Positions 18,660-24,790 of a stretch of DNA of 64,000 bases are shown here, in pieces (the first letter of the stretch is position 1; every line of letters begins with the position of its first letter). The notes under the pieces are model-generated. The model was not told the origin of the DNA. It ran no database searches and saw nothing but the letters and a program-made list of their open reading frames with translations. The stretch spans positions 54,607-118,606 of the forward strand of contig JAFDYX010000028.1 in NCBI GenBank assembly GCA_018267215.1. The letters run 5' to 3'. The translations under genes were made by a program, and so were the position numbers. The stretch is from Bacteroidota bacterium. Its GTDB lineage: Bacteria; Bacteroidota; Bacteroidia; Cytophagales; Cyclobacteriaceae.

Positions 18660-18670
18660 GTGCTAATTAG
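18660..18670. promoter_or_regulatory. Shared upstream motif of yfiR-like copy 2
   Basis: Second instance of GTGCTAATTAG, 18 bp upstream of copy 2, in the same position as the instance before copy 1. Copy 3 does not have it. Confidence 0.4.
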
Positions 18671-18693
18671 AAAATCTTTTTTAAAGTCGAAAA

Positions 18694-18711
18694 CCCTGGT
18701 TTTACCCAGGG
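18694..18711 (-). terminator. Intrinsic terminator after yfiR-like gene 3
   Basis: CCCTGG and CCAGGG form a 6-bp GC-rich stem with a 6-nt loop. On the minus strand it is followed by TTTTCGACTTTAAAAAA, a modest U-tract. Confidence 0.65.
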
Positions 18712-18736
18712 CCTTCTTTCACACAAACAAACCCAA

Positions 18737-19252
18737 TTAGATCAATATGGCCATGCTGGTAAGTGCGCTTGAAACTTTGAGGTTTGATGCCTCAATAGCT
18801 TGTTGATTCAACTCAAAACGCAGTTTTTCATCTACCGTTTTGAAGTTAATGCAACTTCCTTTTGCGCCCAGCCCGTTGCGGTCAGTAACTACCAGCGTAC
18901 CTTTGCCTTTTACTTTATTGTTGACAGCTTCAAATTCACCGCTTTTGCTTTTGTCCAGAAAAATAACCTGACATTCAGTTAATTCAGATGCATGGGCAAA
19001 ATTCTTGATCACATACTTTTTATTTCCTTTGGGTTTGCCACCATACCAACTGTTCAGCGTATTATAGATGTCGCTGTTTCCAACTACACCGATCACAAAT
19101 TCTTGGCTGTTATCATTGGCAGGCCACTGTACATACTTGACGAAGTTGAACACCATCATAGAATACACTTCATGTGCAGGGCGATCTTGTGCCTGAGTGG
19201 CAAATGAACATGCTAACAGGGCACCGAAAACTAAAACTTTTGCTTTTTTCAT
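18737..19252 (-). CDS. YfiR-like periplasmic protein (DUF4154), copy 3
   Basis: A 171-residue exported YfiR/DUF4154 protein with a signal peptide ending SFATQAQ. It shares the family blocks MMVFNFVKYVQWP, FVIGVVGNSDIYNTL, GTLVVTDRNGLGAKGSC and INFKTVDEKLRFELN with copies 1 and 2 but is clearly more divergent, so it split earlier. It is the first of the three tandem genes, has a TAnnTTTG box upstream and a terminator downstream, and is therefore an independent unit. A fourth homologue at 53903-54406 is linked to a sensor protein, which suggests the kind of partner these copies may have elsewhere. Confidence 0.85.
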   Translation of the reverse strand: MKKAKVLVFGALLACSFATQAQDRPAHEVYSMMVFNFVKYVQWPANDNSQEFVIGVVGNSDIYNTLNSWYGGKPKGNKKYVIKNFAHASELTECQVIFLDKSKSGEFEAVNNKVKGKGTLVVTDRNGLGAKGSCINFKTVDEKLRFELNQQAIEASNLKVSSALTSMAILI

Positions 19253-19293
19253 AACTGTTTATTTTGTGTTTGTGTTTGACATAATTAACGATA

Positions 19294-19301
19294 CAAAAGT
19301 A
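19294..19301 (-). promoter_or_regulatory. Candidate -7 promoter box for yfiR-like copy 3
   Basis: TACTTTTG on the minus strand matches TAnnTTTG and lies 41 bp before the copy 3 start. It doubles as the U-tract of the terminator of the preceding M42 peptidase gene. Confidence 0.35.
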
Positions 19302-19330
19302 GGCTCCCCCGCCTGAGCAGAAGAGCCTAC
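19299..19330 (-). terminator. Intrinsic terminator after the M42 peptidase gene
   Basis: GTAGGCTC and GAGCCTAC form an 8-bp stem with a 16-nt loop. On the minus strand it is followed by TTTTG, a short U-tract that also belongs to the next gene's promoter box. Confidence 0.7.
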
Positions 19331-19368
19331 CTTCGATTGTTCCTTTCTGATGTAAGTTTTTCGGGATT

Positions 19369-20439
19369 CTACTTAATATAACGGAAATCGTGACCCGGTT
19401 TTACCTGCAGCAACACTTCGTAAATCAGTTCTATAACGTTTTCAACATCTTCTTTGTGCACGGTTTCCACCGTGGTGTGCATATATTTCAAGGGTAATGA
19501 AATCAGGGCTGATGCCACTCCTTCGGCCGAATACGCAAAAGAATCAGTATCTGTGCCCGTTGAACGCGAAACGGCCTGGCGCTGAAAGGGTATTTTTTTC
19601 TTTTTAGCTACATCAATAATCATTTTTAAGACATTGTTTTGTACCGCAGGGCCATAGCAAACAACGGGGCCCAGCCCACATTTCAGGTTGCCGCTCTCTT
19701 TCTTGTTGTACATGGGCGACCCGGTGTCGTGGGTTACATCCGTACAGATGGCCAAATCGGGCTTTATGCGCCTGGAGATCATTTCTGCCCCGCGCAAACC
19801 TATTTCTTCCTGAACGGAATTGACTACATATAGTCCAAATGGCAATTTTTTCTTGCTTTCGCTCAGCCTGCGGGCTACTTCGGCAATCATAAAGCCGCCC
19901 ATGCGGTTATCTAAGGCGCGGCCTGTCAGGTAGTTTTTGTTCAATTCCATCAATTCGTCTACAAATGTAGCCACACACCCCACATGCACGCCCATAGCCT
20001 CTACTTCCTTTTTAGACTCAGCACCTATATCTATAAAGATATTTTTCAATGAGGGGGTCTCTTCCTTGCCAGCATCGCGCACGTGGATGGCAGGCCAGCC
20101 GAATACGCCTTTTACTATTCCTTTTTCTGTGTGGATGTTTACCCGCATGGAGGGCGCTATCTGATGATCCGACCCCCCGTTGCGCCTGACATATATATAG
20201 CCTTCATCGGTGATATAATTAACAAACCAGCTGATTTCATCTGCATGTGCTTCTATCACCACTTTATAAGCCGCCTTGGGGTTGACAATACCAACGGCCG
20301 TGCCATATACATCTACCAAGTGGCTGTTGACGTATGGTTTTACATAGTCTAACCAAATCTGCTGACCGGATGATTCAAAACCGGTAGGCGATGCATTATT
20401 CAGATAACTGTAAAGAAATTGTTTGCTTTTTTTGTCCAT
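19369..20439 (-). CDS. M42 family glutamyl/leucyl aminopeptidase
   Basis: A 356-residue cytoplasmic dinuclear zinc aminopeptidase of family M42 (the TET/FrvX group), which removes N-terminal residues from peptides and usually forms large dodecamers. Metal-site motifs are visible as EAHADEIS (His ligand), GRALDNRMGG (bridging Asp), VQEEIGLRGAE (catalytic Glu pair), CTDVTHDTG (Asp) and the C-terminal MHTTVETVHKEDV (His). There is no signal peptide. Some M42 members have endoglucanase annotations, but the peptidase role is the established one. It is monocistronic by terminator and promoter evidence. Confidence 0.92.
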   Translation of the reverse strand: MDKKSKQFLYSYLNNASPTGFESSGQQIWLDYVKPYVNSHLVDVYGTAVGIVNPKAAYKVVIEAHADEISWFVNYITDEGYIYVRRNGGSDHQIAPSMRVNIHTEKGIVKGVFGWPAIHVRDAGKEETPSLKNIFIDIGAESKKEVEAMGVHVGCVATFVDELMELNKNYLTGRALDNRMGGFMIAEVARRLSESKKKLPFGLYVVNSVQEEIGLRGAEMISRRIKPDLAICTDVTHDTGSPMYNKKESGNLKCGLGPVVCYGPAVQNNVLKMIIDVAKKKKIPFQRQAVSRSTGTDTDSFAYSAEGVASALISLPLKYMHTTVETVHKEDVENVIELIYEVLLQVKPGHDFRYIK

Positions 20440-20459
20440 AGAACTTCAGATTATATTTC

Positions 20460-20467
20460 CAAAAATA
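20460..20467 (-). promoter_or_regulatory. Candidate -7 promoter box for the M42 peptidase gene
   Basis: TATTTTTG on the minus strand matches TAnnTTTG and lies 20 bp before the start codon. No -33 element is clear. Confidence 0.3.
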
Positions 20468-20584
20468 AAAAATTTAGGCCAAAGCACCTGTTTCTTGTCA
20501 CCTTCACGACAAAACTTTGATTAGCCTAACAAAACTAAATCCCTGCGGAGGGTGTTCTGCGTATATTCGATAAAAAAGAACATC

Positions 20585-21067
20585 ATGCAAAAGATTGTTT
20601 TCATTATCAGCATATTTATGGCCAGCGCCTGCAACGGGCAGCCTGCCAACAAAAAAGAAACTATGGAAACCCCGATTAAAAAAATAAACCATACAGAAGA
20701 AGAGTGGAGAAAACTTCTCACCCCGGAGCAATACCATGTCTTAAGAGAAAAAGGCACCGACCGGCCTTTTACAGGCAAATACTACCTTGCCCACGACAAA
20801 GGAGTGTACAAGTGTGCAGCCTGTGGCCTGGAACTCTTTACTTCTGATATGAAGTTCGATTCCTCGTGCGGGTGGCCCAGTTTCGATAAAGAGTTGGCAG
20901 GTGGCAATATCGTTCAGCAAAAGGATTATTCCTTTGGCATGGCGCGCATCGAAATTTTATGTGCCCGGTGCGGCTCGCACTTAGGTCATCTTTTTGACGA
21001 TGGCCCCACACCCACCGGCTTGCGGTATTGCGTAAACTCTACTTCGATAGACTTTACAAAAAAATAA
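20585..21067 (+). CDS. msrB: Peptide-methionine (R)-S-oxide reductase, lipoprotein
   Basis: MsrB reduces methionine-R-sulfoxide in proteins. I take the ATG at 20585, not an upstream GTG in frame, because it begins a lipoprotein signal (MQKIVFIISIFMASAC) with lipidated Cys16; the mature protein is thus envelope-anchored. Structural zinc ligands are the Cys pairs in CAACGLELF and CARCGSHLGH. The substrate motif is CGWPSF, and the resolving/catalytic region is LRYCVNSTSIDF with the catalytic Cys. The 160-residue protein is complete. An exported MsrA at 51117 has the complementary stereospecificity, so the pair can repair oxidised envelope proteins. Confidence 0.95.
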   Translation: MQKIVFIISIFMASACNGQPANKKETMETPIKKINHTEEEWRKLLTPEQYHVLREKGTDRPFTGKYYLAHDKGVYKCAACGLELFTSDMKFDSSCGWPSFDKELAGGNIVQQKDYSFGMARIEILCARCGSHLGHLFDDGPTPTGLRYCVNSTSIDFTKK

Positions 21068-21144
21068 AATGATGAGCCGTCAGGTATTGTAGTCACTAAC
21101 TATGGTTGATTAGGGACTTATGATGATTTTAGATCAGAATCGTA

Positions 21145-21540
21145 TCATTTGATGAATAAAGCAAAGATCAAAGAATAAGCCAAAGCAATAATTGCTGCTA
21201 ACCAAAATTTTGCCTTATAAGCGTATACAGCAAATAATAACAGAGCTGTTGCCCAAAAAAGTGAACCTGTAAAATGAAATACATTTTCGCGTTGAATGAT
21301 AACTGCAGACAGAATATATATTGCCGGACCGACCAAGTATAAATAATTTTTAGCGTCTACAGCCAATTGGCGTTTTAAATAACTGGCTATTAAAAAAGTA
21401 AAAATTAAACCATTGAATGCAGTAAACCATGTTGTGTCACCTGCGCTGAGGAATGATAACCCCCAAAAAGGGATAAGCAAAAGTGAAAAACCAATGATCA
21501 TTAGCTTTTCTACTGAAAGATATTGAATTGTTTTTTTCAT
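21145..21540 (-). CDS. Small membrane protein next to the fulvocin-like gene
   Basis: A 131-residue protein with four to five predicted membrane helices and little else: hydrophobic stretches start near residues 13, 37, 66, 88 and 108. I recognise no family. It lies 30 bp downstream of the fulvocin C-like gene on the same strand and is probably cotranscribed with it. Small multi-helix membrane proteins beside bacteriocin genes are often immunity proteins or exporters, so that is a possible role here, by context only. The gene is AT-rich relative to msrB. Confidence 0.6.
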   Translation of the reverse strand: MKKTIQYLSVEKLMIIGFSLLLIPFWGLSFLSAGDTTWFTAFNGLIFTFLIASYLKRQLAVDAKNYLYLVGPAIYILSAVIIQRENVFHFTGSLFWATALLLFAVYAYKAKFWLAAIIALAYSLIFALFIK

Positions 21541-21570
21541 AATTGTTTTTTTTTATCAAAAATACATCAT

Positions 21571-22200
21571 TTAGGAATATGCAGTACAAGATTGAAGCCA
21601 GAGAAACCCACATCCGGTTGAAGTTGAGTTACATTTTTTAGTATACAAAGGACCGTCTTCATCACAAGTCCAACGGCAATTGCAATCACCTGCCAATGCG
21701 TTAATCATTGATGGCTTAGTGCTTATCTGATTAGAGTAGTAACTTTTCATTGCAGCCAAAAACTGTGGCGAGGGGTTTCCTATACCTTCTTTTGGCATTT
21801 TAAAATCAGCTAGACCGCAAAACATCTGAATATACGTTTCTTTAGATGTTATGCTTGCCAATTCAACTGCTGAATACTTAATCAGATCATTATCCATTAA
21901 TTGAGTCGTAGATTGGGATTTCTGAAGTTCTTGGATAATTTTTTCTATCAGAGCCTTATGTGCTTCAGGTATTGAGGACTCACTCACTTGATTAAGTTTG
22001 TTTATCCAAACGGCAATTTTATTAGATTCAGTAAGCCCTTGATACGAAACATTTAATTCTCCTGAGCCATTATTGTTTGCTAATTGCAAGCGTAGTTTAG
22101 AAATAATTAAATCATTCTTAGATGTACTCACTTCAGGTTGACAACTAAAGGTTATCCAAGTTAGCAAGACTGCGAAAATTGCTTTATTTTTGTTTTTCAT
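21571..22200 (-). CDS. Fulvocin C-like bacteriocin-related lipoprotein
   Basis: A 209-residue protein with a lipoprotein-type signal (IFAVLLTWITFSC, Cys20) and a Cys-rich tail. The last 40 residues carry six cysteines in the pattern GDCNCRWTC, TKKC, STGCGFLWLQSC. This resembles the disulfide-rich myxobacterial bacteriocin fulvocin C (C-x-C near its start, then C-x5-GCG and an aromatic before the last Cys) and the Bacteroidota 'fulvocin C-related' family; the comparison is from memory. The middle (residues 30-150) is helical with no known domain. It is divergent from an XRE regulator and upstream of a small membrane protein. Antibacterial activity is not shown; a lipid-anchored envelope role is equally possible. 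Confidence 0.65.
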   Translation of the reverse strand: MKNKNKAIFAVLLTWITFSCQPEVSTSKNDLIISKLRLQLANNNGSGELNVSYQGLTESNKIAVWINKLNQVSESSIPEAHKALIEKIIQELQKSQSTTQLMDNDLIKYSAVELASITSKETYIQMFCGLADFKMPKEGIGNPSPQFLAAMKSYYSNQISTKPSMINALAGDCNCRWTCDEDGPLYTKKCNSTSTGCGFLWLQSCTAYS

Positions 22201-22326
22201 AATAATTTTTGTTTAATGTTGATAATTGGTGACTATGCAAAGAAGATGAAACCTCTTCCTGCATACAAACTAAGAATGTTGTAAACTATCCTTAATAAAT
22301 GGATTTTTACCTAAAATACTGAATCC

Positions 22327-22695
22327 ATGAATTCAATCGGACAGAAAATCAGGAAATTAAGGGAACTTAGAGGTTACTCTCAAGAGTATGTTGCATCTAA
22401 GCTTGATATGTCGCAAAATAACTATAGTCGCATAGAACTTGACCAAGTGAAAGTAAACTTGGATAGACTTAAGGATATTTCATTGGTTTTAGAAATTGAT
22501 CCAATAGATATTTTAAACTTTGATGAACGTTACATTTTCAACAGTGTTTCTAATAATCAAAATGGAGGCGAGGTTACAAATAATAGTGGGATTTTTAAAG
22601 AAAAAAATATATCTCAGCACCTTAAAGATGAGATTGATTATTTAAGAGAAGAAAATAGACGATTGCTAAAACTTCTTGAGCAGCAGAAAAAATAA
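22327..22695 (+). CDS. XRE-family transcriptional regulator
   Basis: A 122-residue regulator with an N-terminal Cro/CI-type helix-turn-helix at about residues 5-60 (IGQKIRKLRELRGYSQEYVA, then MSQNNYSRIELDQ as recognition part) and a C-terminal coiled coil (DEIDYLREENRRLLKLLEQQ), which should mediate dimerisation. It has no protease or ligand domain. It is transcribed away from the fulvocin-like gene with 126 bp between starts, so it is the natural candidate to control that promoter and its own. Codon use is AT-rich, as in the two genes it faces. Confidence 0.85.
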   Translation: MNSIGQKIRKLRELRGYSQEYVASKLDMSQNNYSRIELDQVKVNLDRLKDISLVLEIDPIDILNFDERYIFNSVSNNQNGGEVTNNSGIFKEKNISQHLKDEIDYLREENRRLLKLLEQQKK

Positions 22696-22705
22696 CTTAT
22701 TTCTC

Positions 22706-22735
22706 CGCAGTGTCACCCGTTTCGGGGACGCTGCG
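22706..22735. repeat. REP-like hairpin A
   Basis: CGCAGTGTC (9-bp outer arm), a single-base bulge A, CCCG-TTT-CGGG (4-bp inner stem, 3-nt loop), then GACGCTGCG closing the outer stem with one G-T pair. It begins 10 bp after the XRE gene and could also serve as its terminator, although no T-run follows. Its geometry is the mirror image of hairpin B at 23007. Confidence 0.65.
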
Positions 22736-23006
22736 CGGGTGAAAAGCAAGCTCCCCGTTGAACCCCACACTGGCGCAAGATCCGCTTGTGCCTTTTATTG
22801 CAAGCAGAGTTTTCTTGCTGTTCTACATTTTGCAATGTCGAACGAGAGATAAGGCGGATTTTATAATCCGCATGGCTCGGTAAGTGAACGCACCTGCATT
22901 TATTCATTTTGTACATCTCATCAATTTTTTTTCGGGAGAATATGCTGAGACAAAGTACATGGAGCTTGAAGATGTTGATTTAACGAAGTAGGTTGTGCTT
23001 CGAAGG
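22736..23006. other. Gene-free spacer between the two REP-like hairpins
   Basis: No gene is supported here. It holds a 7-bp inverted repeat, GCGGATT-TTAT-AATCCGC at 22854-22871, and a short reading frame ending in VDLTK and a stop at 22989-22991 that might be the 3' remnant of a lost gene. Bounded by the two mirror hairpins, the block looks like a small non-autonomous element or the debris of one. Confidence 0.45.
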
Positions 23007-23036
23007 CGCAGAGTTCCTGAGGCAGGTAACTCTGCG
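23007..23036. repeat. REP-like hairpin B
   Basis: CGCAGAGTT (9-bp outer arm), CCTG-AGG-CAGG (4-bp inner stem, 3-nt loop), a single-base bulge T, then AACTCTGCG. The stem lengths, loop length and CGCAG ends equal those of hairpin A, with the bulge on the opposite arm. Confidence 0.65.
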
Positions 23037-23131
23037 GGGAATAACACCAGGGCGAGATGCTTGCGCCAAAAAAACAATAGCAGCCTTTTACATTTTTAAA
23101 TCAGTGCTGTGTTCATCTACAAATTTTCAAA

Positions 23132-24685
23132 TCAAAGAGGGATGTTGCCGTGTTTCTTGCGGGGCAGTTTTACTGCCTTGTTTTCCAGCATATCAAAAGC
23201 CTTGATCAGTTTTATCCGGCTCTCTTCGGGGAAGATCACTTCATCAATAAACCCACGGGCAGCCGCGATGTAGGGATTGGCAAATTTGGTGGTATATTCT
23301 TCTACCTTCTCCGCTAATTTCGCTTCGGGGTCTTTTGCTTCCGCAATTTCTTTTTTGAAAATAATTTCTGCGGCTCCTTTGGCGCCCATCACGGCAATCT
23401 CTGCCGTAGGCCAGGCATAGTTCAGGTCTGCGCCAATGTGTTTGCTGTTCATTACATCATAAGCGCCACCGTAGGCTTTGCGTGTGATGACCGTTACGCG
23501 CGGAACTGTTGCTTCGCTGAAGGCATACAAAAGTTTCGCTCCGTTGGTGATGATGGCATTCCATTCCTGATCGGTGCCGGGCAAAAACCCGGGCACATCT
23601 TCCAACACCAGCAAAGGGATATTGAATGAATCGCAGAAGCGAACGAAGCGCGCACCCTTCACGCTCGAATGAATATCCAACACACCGGCCAGCGAGGCGG
23701 GTTGGTTGCCCACAATGCCGATACTCCGGCCCGCCAGGCGTGCAAAACCCACCACAATATTTTCGGCAAAGTTTTTATGTACTTCAAAAAAAGAATTCTC
23801 ATCTACTATGCCGCTGATCACTTCGCGCATATCGTACGGCTGGTTGGGGTTGGCCGGCACCATATCATTTAGCTGCGGCCTTTTCTCATCACCAAACGTG
23901 TAGGGCAGGCGGGGTGCATCCTCTTCACAATTTTGCGGAATGTAGCCCAGCAGTGTTTTGATCTGGCCAATGCACTCGGCTTCGTTGGCGCAGGCAAAAT
24001 GGGTAACTCCGCTTTTGGTGCTGTGTGTGGAGGCGCCCCCTAATTCTTCTGCTGTTACATTTTCGTGGGTAACGGTCTTCACTACGTTAGGGCCCGTTAC
24101 AAACATGAACGAAGTGTTCTCCACCATAAAAATAAAATCTGTCATGGCCGGAGAATATACAGCCCCGCCCGCACACGGCCCCATGATGGCCGATAGCTGC
24201 GGCACTACGCCCGATGCCATCACATTGCGATAAAATATATCGGCATAGCCGCCCAGCGAAACTACTCCTTCCTGAATGCGGGCGCCTCCACTGTCGTTCA
24301 GGCCGATAAGCGGTGCGCCATTCTTCATGGCCAGCTCCATTACCTTCACAATTTTTTCTGCGTGTGTTTCCGACAGCGAGCCGCCCAGCACAGTAAAATC
24401 CTGAGAGAAAACATAGACGAGCCGTCCGGCTATGGTGCCGTAGCCGGTTACCACGCCATCGCCCAAAAAATGTTCTTTGTCCAGGCCGAAGTCGCTGCTG
24501 CGGTGGGTTACTAACTTCCCCAGTTCTTCAAATGAGCCTTGATCCAGCAATAGATCGAGCCGCTCGCGGGCTGTCAGTTTTTTTCTGGCATGTTGCTGCT
24601 CCTGGCGTTTGGCGCCTCCTCCCAATAACGCCTCCTTGTTTTTTTGGGCGAGCTCATCAAATTTTTTCTGAATTTTTTTATCCAT
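23132..24685 (-). CDS. Acyl-CoA carboxylase carboxyltransferase (beta) subunit, propionyl-CoA type
   Basis: A 517-residue carboxyltransferase subunit that moves carboxyl from biotin to an acyl-CoA, most likely propionyl-CoA to give methylmalonyl-CoA. The N-half crotonase-fold domain includes [20 protein letters not shown] near residue 40 and the oxyanion-hole segment [12 protein letters not shown] near residue 125. The C-half includes [12 protein letters not shown] and [13 protein letters not shown], with the second oxyanion Gly pair. Size and features match PccB/MmdA rather than the zinc-finger AccD. No biotin carboxylase or carrier gene is adjacent, so its partners are encoded elsewhere. 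A methylmalonyl-CoA decarboxylase alpha subunit is the alternative. Confidence 0.88.
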   Translation of the reverse strand: MDKKIQKKFDELAQKNKEALLGGGAKRQEQQHARKKLTARERLDLLLDQGSFEELGKLVTHRSSDFGLDKEHFLGDGVVTGYGTIAGRLVYVFSQDFTVLGGSLSETHAEKIVKVMELAMKNGAPLIGLNDSGGARIQEGVVSLGGYADIFYRNVMASGVVPQLSAIMGPCAGGAVYSPAMTDFIFMVENTSFMFVTGPNVVKTVTHENVTAEELGGASTHSTKSGVTHFACANEAECIGQIKTLLGYIPQNCEEDAPRLPYTFGDEKRPQLNDMVPANPNQPYDMREVISGIVDENSFFEVHKNFAENIVVGFARLAGRSIGIVGNQPASLAGVLDIHSSVKGARFVRFCDSFNIPLLVLEDVPGFLPGTDQEWNAIITNGAKLLYAFSEATVPRVTVITRKAYGGAYDVMNSKHIGADLNYAWPTAEIAVMGAKGAAEIIFKKEIAEAKDPEAKLAEKVEEYTTKFANPYIAAARGFIDEVIFPEESRIKLIKAFDMLENKAVKLPRKKHGNIPL

Positions 24686-24736
24686 AGGCGAAAGGTAAAA
24701 ATAGAAATCGGAAGTTTTTAAAATTCAAAAAAAACA

Positions 24737-24762
24737 AAAGGCGGGTATTTCAGCCCGCCTTT
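24737..24762 (-). terminator. Intrinsic terminator after glnN
   Basis: AAAGGCGGG and CCCGCCTTT form a 9-bp stem with an 8-nt loop. On the minus strand it is followed by TGTTTTTTTTG, so it separates glnN from the carboxylase gene. Confidence 0.9.
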
Positions 24763-24790
24763 GTAAAAAACCTCTATCGAAAAAATCCGA

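Noticed and set aside
22895-22991. A short reading frame ending GEYAETKYMELEDVDLTK as a small gene or the 3' end of a lost gene
   Set aside because: About 32 codons from a GTG, no family recognised and no start signal. It may be a remnant but cannot be supported as a gene.
22706-23036. A short CRISPR array
   Set aside because: The repeated feature is structural (hairpins) with different sequences, and only two units exist in inverted orientation.
23132-24685. AccD of acetyl-CoA carboxylase
   Set aside because: The protein is 517 residues and lacks the N-terminal four-Cys zinc finger of AccD, so the propionyl-CoA type subunit is the better call.
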